Shown: piece by piece, positions 42,035-50,136 of the stretch
Position numbering within the stretch: position 1 is the stretch's first letter
Layout of the letters: each line of letters opens with the position of its first letter
DNA from: an uncultured Clostridia bacterium
Lineage (GTDB): Bacteria > Bacillota > Clostridia > Christensenellales > Borkfalkiaceae
Direction of reading: 5' to 3'
NCBI GenBank assembly: GCA_944368775.1
Contig: CALVXB010000003.1
Coordinates: 62,001 to 126,000 of the forward strand
Length of the DNA stretch: 64,000 nt
Made by a program: the position numbers and the translations under genes
Notes under the pieces: generated by a model
Told to the model about the DNA's origin: nothing
The model's database searches: none
Seen by the model: the letters and a program-made list of their open reading frames with translations, nothing else

Positions 42035-42826
42035 ATGCGCAAAACACTCGGCTTCGCGCTCGGCGCGGGCGGCTCGCGCGGCATCGCGCACATCGGCTTT
42101 TTGAAGGCGATGGAGGAGGAGGGCATCCGCCCGGACATGATCGCGGGCACGTCGATGGGCAGCATCGTCGGCGCCTGCTACGCCAAGGGCATGACGCCCG
42201 CAGAGATGGAAGAGGTCGCCAAAAAGCTGCGCGCGGGCGACATCTTCGACCTCGGTATCCTGCCCCTCAACACGTTGGGGCTGATGAAGTGGAACAAGGC
42301 GCGCCGCATGATCGCGGGGCTGCTCGAAGACGCGCAGTTCGAGCACCTGCAGATCCCCTTCCGCTGCGTCGCCGTCGACCTGCGCTCGGCCAAGCTGCGC
42401 CTCTTTTCGCAGGGCAGCGTCGTCGACGCGGTGCTCGCCTCCAGCTCGGCGCCCACCCTCTTCCGCCCCGTCGAAACGGAGGAGGGGCTGTTCATCGACG
42501 GCAGCATCCTCTGCCGCGTCCCCGTGCGCCAGGTGCGCGAGATGGGCGCGCAGGTGGTCGTCGCGGTGGACGTGCTGGGCGGCTGCGAGCACATCGAAAA
42601 GATCCCCAACATGATCGCCCTCATCGCGCGCGTGTACGAGATCATGGACTCCGCCCTCACCGCAACAGAGCACCGCCGCTGCCGCCGCTTCGTCGACCTC
42701 TGGCTTGAGCCGGAGCTGGGCGATATGCAGCAATTCGCATTCAAAAATTTAGACCGCGCATTGGAGGCGGGCTACGCGCTGGGCAAGCAGTACGCGCCAA
42801 AGATCCGCGCGCTGGTCGGCGAATAG
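42035..42826 (+). CDS. Patatin-like phospholipase family protein
   Basis: A 263-residue serine hydrolase of the RssA/YlbK type. The oxyanion hole is GAGGSRGIAHIG (residues 10-21), the nucleophile elbow is GTSMGSIVGA near residue 39, and the catalytic Asp is in FIDGSI near 158. It is predicted to cleave acyl esters of phospholipids or acyl-CoA; the cellular role is unknown. AAGGGGG precedes the ATG. It is divergent from the ylbJ-like gene. Confidence 0.9.
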   Translation: MRKTLGFALGAGGSRGIAHIGFLKAMEEEGIRPDMIAGTSMGSIVGACYAKGMTPAEMEEVAKKLRAGDIFDLGILPLNTLGLMKWNKARRMIAGLLEDAQFEHLQIPFRCVAVDLRSAKLRLFSQGSVVDAVLASSSAPTLFRPVETEEGLFIDGSILCRVPVRQVREMGAQVVVAVDVLGGCEHIEKIPNMIALIARVYEIMDSALTATEHRRCRRFVDLWLEPELGDMQQFAFKNLDRALEAGYALGKQYAPKIRALVGE

Positions 42827-42921
42827 GGGAAGAATTTTCCCCGCCGCCCCGCCGCCTGTCCGTCGCCCGCCCGCGGCGGGCGCGCTTTGCGGCGCGTTCG
42901 AGAACGCACCCACGGAGAACT

Positions 42922-44265
42922 ATGGACCTGTTCGATTTCAACAACAACGAGGAGGGCGCCAAGCCGCTCGCAGAAAAGATGCGCGCGGAGACGCTCGACG
43001 AATTCATCGGTCAAAAGCACATCGTCGCAGAGGGCAGCCTGCTGCGCCGCGCCATCCGCACGGACAGGCTGGGCAGCTGCATCTTCTGGGGCCCGCCCGG
43101 CTGCGGCAAGACGACGCTCGCCAACATCATCGCCAAGACGACGCGCGGCAACTTCATCAAGCTCAACGCCGTGCAGAGCGGCGTCGCCGACGTCAAAAAG
43201 GCTGTGGAGGACGCCCGCAACGCCCTCAAACTGTACGGAAAGCGCACCTACCTGCTGCTGGACGAGTGCCACCGCTTCAACAAGACGCAGTCGGATTCCC
43301 TCCTGCCCGCCATCGAGCAGGGCACCATCCTCTTCATCGGCTCGACGACGGAAAATCCGTACGCGTCCATGACGCCCGCCATCGTCTCCCGCTGCCGCGT
43401 GTTCGAGTTCAAGCGGCTGACGGAAGGGGAGATCGCGGGCGCGCTGCGCGCGGCGCTCACCTCGCCCAAGGGTCTGGCGGCCTACCGTGCTTCGGCGGAG
43501 GACGCGGCCATCGCGCACATCGCGCGCACGGCGGCGGGCGACCTGCGCATGGCGTACAACGCCCTCGAGCTCGCCGTGCTCACCACCCCGCCCAAGGAGG
43601 ACGGCAGTATCACCGTCACCCTCGCCGACGCCGAGCAGTCCATCCAGCGCAAGGCGCTCTCCTACAACGAGGACGCCTACTACGACTTCCTCTCCGCCTT
43701 CTGCAAGAGTCTGCGCGGCAGCGACTCGAACGCCGCCCTCTACTACGCCTTTCGCCTGATCGAGGGCGGGTGCGACCCCATGCTCATCCTGCGCCGCCTC
43801 GTCGTGCACGCGAGCGAAGACGTCGGCATGGCCGACCCGAACGCGCTCGTCGTCGCGACGTCCGCCATGGTCGCCTTCGAGCACCTCGGCGCGCCCGAGG
43901 GGCTCATCCCGCTCAGTAACGCGATCGTCTACGTGTGCGAGGCGGAAAAGTCCAACTCCGTCATCCTCGCGATGGACGCCGCCAAGCGCGCCGCGCGCGA
44001 AGTGCGCGACGACGCCGTGCCGCCCTACCTCAAAGACAACTCCTACGGCAGCCGGCAGGACAAGGCGCAGAGCGCCCGCTACAAGTACCCGCACAACTAC
44101 GGCGGCTGGGTGCGCCAGCAGTACCTGCCCGACTCGTTGAAAGACGAAGTCTTTTATCATCCGCAGGGCAGGGGGTACGAAAAGACGGTCGCCGAGATCC
44201 GCGCCCGCAAGGGCATGCCGACCGACGAATTGACCGATCCGCCAAAGGGCATCCCGCATCCCTGA
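42922..44265 (+). CDS. rarA: Replication-associated recombination protein A (AAA ATPase)
   Basis: A 447-residue RarA/MgsA/WRNIP1-family clamp-loader-like ATPase acting at stalled forks. Walker A is WGPPGCGKTTLA near residue 56, Walker B LLLDECHRFNK and sensor 1 FIGSTTENPYASMTPA; ALSRCRV-like VSRCRVFEFK follows. The C-terminal tetramerisation domain includes HASEDVGMADPNAL and YPHNYGGWVRQQYLP. Length and order are normal. A terminator follows at 44325. Confidence 0.95.
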   Translation: MDLFDFNNNEEGAKPLAEKMRAETLDEFIGQKHIVAEGSLLRRAIRTDRLGSCIFWGPPGCGKTTLANIIAKTTRGNFIKLNAVQSGVADVKKAVEDARNALKLYGKRTYLLLDECHRFNKTQSDSLLPAIEQGTILFIGSTTENPYASMTPAIVSRCRVFEFKRLTEGEIAGALRAALTSPKGLAAYRASAEDAAIAHIARTAAGDLRMAYNALELAVLTTPPKEDGSITVTLADAEQSIQRKALSYNEDAYYDFLSAFCKSLRGSDSNAALYYAFRLIEGGCDPMLILRRLVVHASEDVGMADPNALVVATSAMVAFEHLGAPEGLIPLSNAIVYVCEAEKSNSVILAMDAAKRAAREVRDDAVPPYLKDNSYGSRQDKAQSARYKYPHNYGGWVRQQYLPDSLKDEVFYHPQGRGYEKTVAEIRARKGMPTDELTDPPKGIPHP

Positions 44266-44324
44266 CGCGCGTTTTTGCGCCGCAAGAACGCGCCCGCCGC
44301 GCGAGGATCATAAAACAAGAAAAC

Positions 44325-44360
44325 AGCCCCTGCATCTGCGATGCAGGGGCTCAAATTTTG
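44325..44360. terminator. Intrinsic terminator after rarA
   Basis: A 12-bp perfect stem AGCCCCTGCATC / GATGCAGGGGCT with a TGC loop, followed by CAAATTTTGATTTTT. The AAATTTTGATTTTTCAAG sequence directly continues into repeat copy g. Confidence 0.85.
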
Positions 44361-44370
44361 ATTTTTCAAG

Positions 44371-44403
44371 TTTTGCAGAGTACTATGCGTGACATAGATC
44401 GCG
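44371..44403 (+). repeat. Dispersed palindromic repeat, copy g
   Basis: TTTTGCAGAGTACTATGC, then GTGACATAGATCGCG. One arm base differs (CAGAG for CATAG). It lies between the rarA terminator and the 3' end of the fumarase beta gene. Confidence 0.88.
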
Positions 44404-44465
44404 CAAAGTGCGGTCGCGGTGCGCCTGCTTACTCGGCCTGTTCCGCGGCCGGAAGCGGCTGCTCG

Positions 44466-44990
44466 TTACTTGCGGTAGACGCTGCCGCCCTTGCAGTCGA
44501 TGGCGACGATGCAGGGGAAGTCTTGCACGGTGAAGCGGTACACCGCCTCACTGAGCAGGTCTGGGAAGGCGACGATCTCGCTCTTTTGCACGGCGTTGCC
44601 GTACAGCGCGCCCGCCCCGCCGATGGCGGCGAAGTAGACTGCGTGGTCGCGCACGACCGCCTCGCACACCTCCTCGCTGCGCTCCCCCTTGCCGATCATC
44701 CCTTTCAGGCCGAGGTCGAGCAGGCGGGGCGCAAAGGCGTCCATGCGCGCGCTCGTCGTCGGGCCGCAGCTGCCGCACGCCTTGCCGTCGGGCGCGGGGC
44801 AGGGGCCGGCATAATAGATGGTCTCGCCGCGCAGCGAAAATGGCAGCTGTTCGCCCGCGTCCAGCATGGCGCAGATGCGCTTGTGCGCGCAGTCGCGCCC
44901 GGTCAGCAGGCTGCCCGAAAGCAGCACCCCCTCGCCCGCGCGCAGCTCTTCGATATCCGCATCCGTCAGCGGCAATGTGATCTTCTTCAT
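44466..44990 (-). CDS. fumB: Fumarate hydratase class I, beta subunit
   Basis: A 174-residue swivelling domain of the iron-sulfur fumarase/tartrate dehydratase family. It pairs with the alpha subunit encoded just upstream on the same strand to interconvert fumarate and malate. Signatures are LSGSLLTGRDCAHKR, YYAGPCPAPDGKACGSCGPT and MIGKGERSEEV. Length matches stand-alone beta subunits. The L(+)-tartrate dehydratase beta subunit is the main alternative. Repeat copy h lies in the 91-bp gap to the alpha gene. Confidence 0.88.
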   Translation of the reverse strand: MKKITLPLTDADIEELRAGEGVLLSGSLLTGRDCAHKRICAMLDAGEQLPFSLRGETIYYAGPCPAPDGKACGSCGPTTSARMDAFAPRLLDLGLKGMIGKGERSEEVCEAVVRDHAVYFAAIGGAGALYGNAVQKSEIVAFPDLLSEAVYRFTVQDFPCIVAIDCKGGSVYRK

Positions 44991-45014
44991 CTCCCGTTCT
45001 CCCGATTTTTCAAG

Positions 45015-45049
45015 TTTTGCATAGTACTATGCGTGACATAATTCGTCGC
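45015..45049 (+). repeat. Dispersed palindromic repeat, copy h (between the two fumarase genes)
   Basis: TTTTGCATAGTACTATGC, then GTGACATAATTCGTCGC. Relative to the minus-strand operon it lies in the alpha-beta spacer, immediately before the beta ribosome site. Confidence 0.9.
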
Positions 45050-45081
45050 AAATGGCCTCATTTTTGCCTTTTCGCGCCTGT

Positions 45082-45924
45082 TCAGATCTCCGTCTTTGCG
45101 CAGCGCATGCAGTGGCATTGGATGTTGACGGCAACGGGCAGGCCCGCGATGTGGGTGGGGGCGAGCTCGCACAGCACGCCGAGGGCGGTCACCTTTCCGC
45201 CGAATCCCTGCGCGCCGATGCCCAGCGCATTGATCTTTTCCAGCGCTTCCGCTTCGATGGCTGCGACGTCCGCGCGCGCGTTGTGCGAGCCGAGCTCGCG
45301 CGTGAGCGCCTTTTTGGCGAGGAAGGCGCAGGTGTCGAATGTGCCGCCGATGCCGACGCCGCAGATGACGGGCGGGCAGGGCTTGCTGCCGGCGAGGCGC
45401 ACCGTCTCGACGATGGCGTCGACCACCCCCGCGACGCCCTTGGCGGGGGTGAGCATATACAGCCGCGACATATTTTCGCTGCCGAACCCCTTGGGGAGAA
45501 AGGTCAGGCGGATCTTGTCGCCGGGCACGATCTCGGTATGCAGCGCGGCGGGGGTGTTGTCCGCCGTGTTTTCGCGCGTGAGCGGGTCGCATACGCTCTT
45601 GCGGAAGCGAAAGTCCGCATACGCCTTCGCGACGGCGCAGTCGACCGCCGCGGCGAGCGGCTTGCCCTCGATGTGCACGTCTTGGCCGATCTCGGCGAGC
45701 ACGACGGCGTAGCCGGTATCCTGGCAGACGGCCATCCGCTCGGCGGCCGCCGTATCGGCGTTTTGCAGCAGGGTATCCAGCGCGAAGCGCGCCGCGCTCC
45801 CGCTCTCTTCTTGCGCCGCCGCATCCTGCATTGCGCGCGTGCAGGCGTCCGTCAGGTGCAGGCACGCCTGCCCGCAAAGCTCGTAGACCGCCCGTTCGAT
45901 GGTATCCGTGTGAATGTTTCTCAT
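45082..45924 (-). CDS. fumA: Fumarate hydratase class I, alpha subunit
   Basis: A 280-residue catalytic subunit binding the 4Fe-4S cluster. The three expected Cys appear in MAVCQDTGYA, VICGVGIGGTFD and IQCHCMRCAK. ENTADNTPAA and GFGSENMSRL are family blocks. It works with the adjacent beta subunit; tartrate dehydratase alpha is the main alternative. No strong promoter was identified in the roughly 100 bp shared with the divergent CPBP gene. Confidence 0.9.
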   Translation of the reverse strand: MRNIHTDTIERAVYELCGQACLHLTDACTRAMQDAAAQEESGSAARFALDTLLQNADTAAAERMAVCQDTGYAVVLAEIGQDVHIEGKPLAAAVDCAVAKAYADFRFRKSVCDPLTRENTADNTPAALHTEIVPGDKIRLTFLPKGFGSENMSRLYMLTPAKGVAGVVDAIVETVRLAGSKPCPPVICGVGIGGTFDTCAFLAKKALTRELGSHNARADVAAIEAEALEKINALGIGAQGFGGKVTALGVLCELAPTHIAGLPVAVNIQCHCMRCAKTEI

Positions 45925-46026
45925 ATCGTACTCCGCACGGCGCGCCGTCTTGCGCGCGCCGACGGTACAAGTATAGCAAAAAAGTTTGAAAATCGCAAAA
46001 AATTTCGGCGCGGGCGAAAAATTTTA

Positions 46027-46055
46027 TTTACATCGCCCGCAAATTTCTTTATAAT
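46027..46055 (+). promoter_or_regulatory. Sigma-70 promoter of the CPBP protease gene
   Basis: TTTACA (46027-46032), 17-bp spacer, TATAAT (46050-46055); the ATG is only 7 bp after the -10 box, so the message may be leaderless or the start may lie further in. Confidence 0.65.
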
Positions 46056-46061
46056 GAAGGC

Positions 46062-47009
46062 ATGAATACGCAAAACACGCCGTCTGCGGGCAGGGGCGGC
46101 CTGCTCGACCGGCCGCGCCCGGTCGTCGGCGGGCTCGTCTATTCGAGCGCCGTCGTCGGGCTGGTCCTCGTCTCCTTTCTCTTTTCGATCACCGTCGCCC
46201 TCATCTCGAGCGCGACGGACACCCCCGTCGCCGACCTGCAGGCGACGGACGCCTACAAGCACCTGAGCTACCTGGTCAACCAGCTGCTCTTCCTCGCCGT
46301 CATCTTCGCCTTCGCGTTCAGCGGCAGGCAAAAGCCGCGCGACTTCGGCTTCCGCAAGGTGCGCCCGCGCTATATCCTCGTTTCGCTGCTGCTCGCCTTC
46401 GGCCTGCTGTTCAGCCTCAACTGGGTCAACGGCCTGTTCGTGCAGCTTTTAGAATGGATGGGCTATCGGATGCCCGCATCGCAGCTCCCCTCGCTCGAGG
46501 GCGCGGGCTTTTTCGGCGTCCTGCTCGTCGTCGCGGTTCTGCCCGCGCTGTGCGAGGAGACCCTCTTCCGCGGCATCATTTTAGAGGGCATCAAAGAGCT
46601 CGGCACCGTCGCCGCCTGCCTCTTGGGCGGCCTCATTTTTTCGGTATTCCACATGAACCCGCCGCAGACCATCTACCAGTTCATCTGCGGCGCGGCGTTC
46701 ACCCTGCTCGCCATCCGCGCAGGCAGCGTCTGGCCGGCGGTGCTCGCGCACTTTATCAACAATGCCGTCATCATATTCGACTCTAAGTTCGGTTTTCTCT
46801 CAAAAATTTCGGAGGGCGGCGCCATCGCCGTCTACATCGTTTCCGCCGTCTGCCTGGTCGCGGCGCTCGCATATCTCATCTTTTTCGACCGCAAGAGCGA
46901 TCGCAAAAAGGAAGGGGCGATCAAACCCTTCCTCTTCTCCGCGCTCGTCGGGCTCATCCTCTGCGCCGTGGTGTGGGTCGCCAACTTCGCGGTCGGGCTC
47001 GGGGGGTAA
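46062..47009 (+). CDS. CPBP family intramembrane glutamic protease
   Basis: A 315-residue membrane protein with about eight segments. The Abi/CAAX motif set is complete: motif 1 CEETLFRGII (EExxxR) near residue 165, motif 2 FSVFHMNP (FxxxH) near 195, and motif 3 AHFINNAVI. Family members cleave prenylated or other membrane substrates, or act in bacteriocin immunity; the substrate here is unknown. No clear ribosome site precedes the ATG, which is close to the -10 box at 46050. The rlmH gene follows 3 bp downstream. Confidence 0.87.
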   Translation: MNTQNTPSAGRGGLLDRPRPVVGGLVYSSAVVGLVLVSFLFSITVALISSATDTPVADLQATDAYKHLSYLVNQLLFLAVIFAFAFSGRQKPRDFGFRKVRPRYILVSLLLAFGLLFSLNWVNGLFVQLLEWMGYRMPASQLPSLEGAGFFGVLLVVAVLPALCEETLFRGIILEGIKELGTVAACLLGGLIFSVFHMNPPQTIYQFICGAAFTLLAIRAGSVWPAVLAHFINNAVIIFDSKFGFLSKISEGGAIAVYIVSAVCLVAALAYLIFFDRKSDRKKEGAIKPFLFSALVGLILCAVVWVANFAVGLGG

Positions 47010-47012
47010 GGG

Positions 47013-47450
47013 ATGCAAAAGCTCAACGTCGTCTGCGTCGGCAAACTCAAAGAAAAATTTTTCGCGGACGCCGTCGCGGAATACACAAAGCGCCTCTCCC
47101 GCTTCGCATCCGTTCGCGTCTGCGAGCTGCCCGAGCGCCGTACCCTCGCAGAAGAGGCCGAGCACATCCTGCGCGAGCTGCGCGGCACCGTGTTCGTGCT
47201 CGCCGTCGAGGGCAAAAAGATGTCCAGCGAGCAGCTCGCCGCCGCCGTCGGCGCGCAGTGCAGCGCGGGGCGCGAGATGACCTTCGTCATCGGCTCCTCC
47301 TGCGGGCTTGACGACGCCGTCAAGCGGCGTGCGGACGTGCTGCTCTCCTTTTCGGACATGACCTTCCCGCACCAGCTCATGCGCGTCATCTTGTGCGAGC
47401 AGCTGTACCGCGCCTTCATGATCAACGCGGGCAGCACCTACCATAAATAA
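47013..47450 (+). CDS. rlmH: 23S rRNA (pseudouridine1915-N3)-methyltransferase
   Basis: A 145-residue SPOUT-class methyltransferase that modifies helix 69 of 23S rRNA. VCVGKLKEKFFADAVAEY, LAVEGKKMSSEQLA, FVIGSSCGLDD and SFSDMTFPHQLMRVILCEQL are diagnostic, as is the terminal YHK. The SAM-binding trefoil knot lies in the C-terminal half. Length is slightly below the usual 155-160. Confidence 0.95.
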   Translation: MQKLNVVCVGKLKEKFFADAVAEYTKRLSRFASVRVCELPERRTLAEEAEHILRELRGTVFVLAVEGKKMSSEQLAAAVGAQCSAGREMTFVIGSSCGLDDAVKRRADVLLSFSDMTFPHQLMRVILCEQLYRAFMINAGSTYHK

Positions 47451-47544
47451 ATCGTTTTGAAGGGCCGGCGCGCAGGCGGGCGCTTCTTTCTCCGCCGCGC
47501 GGATGCCGCGCGGCGACATAAAACGAAACCCGCCGGAGGATACT

Positions 47545-48096
47545 ATGGAAGATAAGCTGCGCTTTATGCGCGCGGCGCTCGCCCGCGCCAAAAAGGGGCT
47601 CGCCCAGGGCGAAGTGCCTGTGGGGGCGGTCGTCGTGTGCGAGGGCAAGATCGTCGGCTCCGGCTACAACCGCCGCACCCGCACGCAGATGGCCAGCTCG
47701 CACGCGGAGATGTACGCCATCGACCGCGCCTGCAAAAAGCTGAAAAGCTGGCGGCTGCCCGAGTGCGATCTGTACGTCACCCTCGAGCCCTGCCCGATGT
47801 GCATGGGCGCGGCGCTCAACGCCCGCATCCGCAAGATCTACTTCGGCGCGTACGAGCAAAAGGGCCGCTCGATGACAAAAGAGCTGGCGGAGAGCAACCT
47901 GCTCAACCACACGCTCGAGGTGGAGGGGGGCGTGCTCGAGGAGGAGTGCTCGGCCATCCTCTCCGGCTTTTTCCGCGCCATGCGCGCCCGCGCCAAGTCC
48001 GCTTCCGCCGCGGCGGAAGGGGAGAGCGCGCCGCCCGCCGCGGGTGAGGGAGAAGGGCTCCCCGCGGGCGGGGCAGAGGGGGAGGGCGCGCGCTGA
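47545..48096 (+). CDS. tadA: tRNA-specific adenosine deaminase with C-terminal low-complexity tail
   Basis: A 183-residue zinc deaminase that converts A34 to inosine in tRNA-Arg(ACG). The zinc site is HAEMYAI (His and catalytic Glu, near residue 52) and EPCPMCMGAAL. LAQGEVPVGAVVV is the N-terminal block. The catalytic domain ends near residue 145; a Gly/Ala/Glu-rich tail of about 35 residues follows and has no known function. CGGAGGA precedes the ATG; an upstream in-frame extension has no ribosome site. Confidence 0.92.
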   Translation: MEDKLRFMRAALARAKKGLAQGEVPVGAVVVCEGKIVGSGYNRRTRTQMASSHAEMYAIDRACKKLKSWRLPECDLYVTLEPCPMCMGAALNARIRKIYFGAYEQKGRSMTKELAESNLLNHTLEVEGGVLEEECSAILSGFFRAMRARAKSASAAAEGESAPPAAGEGEGLPAGGAEGEGAR

Positions 48097-48156
48097 AGCG
48101 TTGCCCTTCCGCCCCGCGAAAAGAGAAGATTTCTGCGCGAATGTGCCGCAAAACAT

Positions 48157-48185
48157 TTGACTAATGCGGCCAAAAACCGTACAAT
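48157..48185 (+). promoter_or_regulatory. Sigma-70 promoter of prs
   Basis: TTGACT (48157-48162), 17-bp spacer, TACAAT (48180-48185). It gives an unusually long leader of about 190 nt. Within the leader CGGCCTTCCCC-GCCA-AGGGGGCCG (around 48293-48318) forms a strong hairpin followed by GCTTTCG. Confidence 0.75.
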
Positions 48186-48378
48186 ATTAGCGTCCGCAGG
48201 GCACCGCAGGGGAAAACCGCCGCGCTTTGCGTCTGAACGCGCAGGCAACAGCGCCGCGCGCAAAAGGGGGTGTGCGGAACGGATGTTCCGCCCGGCCTTC
48301 CCCGCCAAGGGGGCCGGCTTTCGTTCGGGCTTACGCCGCGGGGAATCGCGGCTGCATAGATTTGTATCGGAGGTACAC

Positions 48379-49332
48379 ATGATAACGCACGGCAACGAGA
48401 TCAAGATCTTCGCGGGCAATTCCAACCGCCCCCTGGCGGAAGCGATCGCCAAAAAGCTCAACACAGAGCTTGGCGGCGCGGAAGTGGGCCGCTTTTCAGA
48501 CGGTGAGACGGCCGTCCACATCGACGAGACCGTCCGCGGCAGAGACCTGTTCATCATTCAGTCCACGTCCGCGCCCGTCAACGACAACTTGATGGAGCTG
48601 CTCATCCTCATCGACGCGGCGCGCCGCGCAAGCGCAGGCCGCATCACGGCGGTCATGCCCTACTTCGGCTACGCCCGCCAAGACCGCAAGGCACGCTCGC
48701 GCGACCCCATCACCGCAAAGCTCGTCGCCGACCTCATTACCGCCGCAGGTGCAGACCGCGTCCTCACGATGGACCTGCACGCGGCGCAGATCCAGGGCTT
48801 TTTCAATATCCCGCTCGACCACCTGCTCGGCGGGCCGACCATCTATAACTATTTCAAAAATAAGAAGATCATCGACGAAAACTTCGTCGTCGTCTCGCCG
48901 GACATCGGCTCGGTCACCCGCGCCCGCAACGTCGCCATGAAGCTCAACTGCCAGATGGCGATCATCGACAAGCGCCGCCCCAAGGCGAACGTGATGGAGG
49001 TGATGAACATCATCGGTGACATCGAGGGCAAAAAGTGCCTGATGGTGGACGACATGATCGACACCGCCGGCACCATCTGCCAGGGCGCCGTCGCGCTCAT
49101 GGAGCACGGCGCGAAGGAAGTGTACGCCGGCTGCACGCACGCCGTGTTCAGCGGCCCCGCCATCGAGCGCCTCGAAAAGGCTCCCATCAAGGAGCTGGCC
49201 GTGCTCGACACCATCGCCCTCCCGCCCGAAAAGAAGCTGGACAAGATCAGCGTCATCTCCGTCGCCGACATCTTCGCCGCCGCCATCGAAAACGTCTATC
49301 TCGACAAACCCATGTCGAAGATCTACGACTGA
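48379..49332 (+). CDS. prs: Ribose-phosphate pyrophosphokinase
   Basis: A 317-residue enzyme making PRPP from ribose-5-phosphate and ATP for nucleotides, His, Trp and [21 protein letters not shown] is the N-terminal block; [29 protein letters not shown] (ATP loop), [12 protein letters not shown] and the PRPP-binding [18 protein letters not shown] follow. The start is ATG 48379 behind GGAGG; the frame is open through the leader, but the family N-terminus begins here. It is followed by pth and mfd, a conserved Bacillota order. Confidence 0.96.
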   Translation: MITHGNEIKIFAGNSNRPLAEAIAKKLNTELGGAEVGRFSDGETAVHIDETVRGRDLFIIQSTSAPVNDNLMELLILIDAARRASAGRITAVMPYFGYARQDRKARSRDPITAKLVADLITAAGADRVLTMDLHAAQIQGFFNIPLDHLLGGPTIYNYFKNKKIIDENFVVVSPDIGSVTRARNVAMKLNCQMAIIDKRRPKANVMEVMNIIGDIEGKKCLMVDDMIDTAGTICQGAVALMEHGAKEVYAGCTHAVFSGPAIERLEKAPIKELAVLDTIALPPEKKLDKISVISVADIFAAAIENVYLDKPMSKIYD

Positions 49333-49469
49333 CGCGCCGCCGCTCGTAAAACAAGGGCAGCGCAAGCAGGCAGCGCCCCGCGCGGGCGCACTTCCAACAC
49401 AAAAGCTCAAATGCCGCGTTTTTTACGAACGCGGCGTTCGCACGTTTTGATTTATTTGAAAGGCAGATT

Positions 49470-50036
49470 ATGTATCTCATCGTAGGGCTCGGTAACCCGG
49501 AAAAAAAGTACGAAAAGACCTTCCACAACATGGGCTTCCTCGCCGCGGGCGAGGCGGCCGAGCGCCTGGGCGTCAAGTTCAAAAAAAAGGAGTGCGAGGC
49601 GTCCGTCGCCGAGGCCTTCCTCGGCGGCGAAAAGGTCATCATCGCCCGCCCCGTCACCTACATGAACGCGAGCGGGCGCGCCGTCAAGCAGCTGATGGCA
49701 AAGTATAAGGTCTCGCCCGCCGAACTTCTCGTCATCTATGACGACTTCGACCTGCCGAAGGGCAAACTGCGCATCCGCGCGTCGGGCAGCGCCGGCACGC
49801 ACAACGGCATGCGCAGCATCATCGGTGAGATCGGCACCTCCGAGTTCCCGCGCATCCGCATCGGCATCCGCGACCCGGAGGTCAACATCCCCATCATCAA
49901 CTACGTCCTCGCAGAAGTGCGCAAAGAGGACTACCCGCTGTTCGCCGCCGCCTGCGGCGAGGCGGCGGAGGCGGCCATCGCCTTCGCCCGCGGCGAGGGC
50001 ATCGAAAAGGTGATGAACGAGCACAACAAAAACTGA
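49470..50036 (+). CDS. pth: Peptidyl-tRNA hydrolase
   Basis: A 188-residue hydrolase that releases tRNA from peptidyl-tRNA dropped by ribosomes. LIVGLGNPEKKYEKTFHNMG contains the catalytic His at about residue 19. RPVTYMNASGRAV, IYDDFDLPKGKLRIR and GSAGTHNGMRSI hold the conserved Asp and Asn residues. GAAAGG precedes the ATG. The classical neighbour mfd lies 100 bp downstream. Confidence 0.96.
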   Translation: MYLIVGLGNPEKKYEKTFHNMGFLAAGEAAERLGVKFKKKECEASVAEAFLGGEKVIIARPVTYMNASGRAVKQLMAKYKVSPAELLVIYDDFDLPKGKLRIRASGSAGTHNGMRSIIGEIGTSEFPRIRIGIRDPEVNIPIINYVLAEVRKEDYPLFAAACGEAAEAAIAFARGEGIEKVMNEHNKN

Positions 50037-50136
50037 CGGCTTCGCCTCGCGGGCAGCTGAAACCTGCAAGCCCCGCGCTGTGCGGCCGCCGTATAGCCGT
50101 ATGATTTCGCGCGCGGGCGCGCGCGGGAGAATCGCC

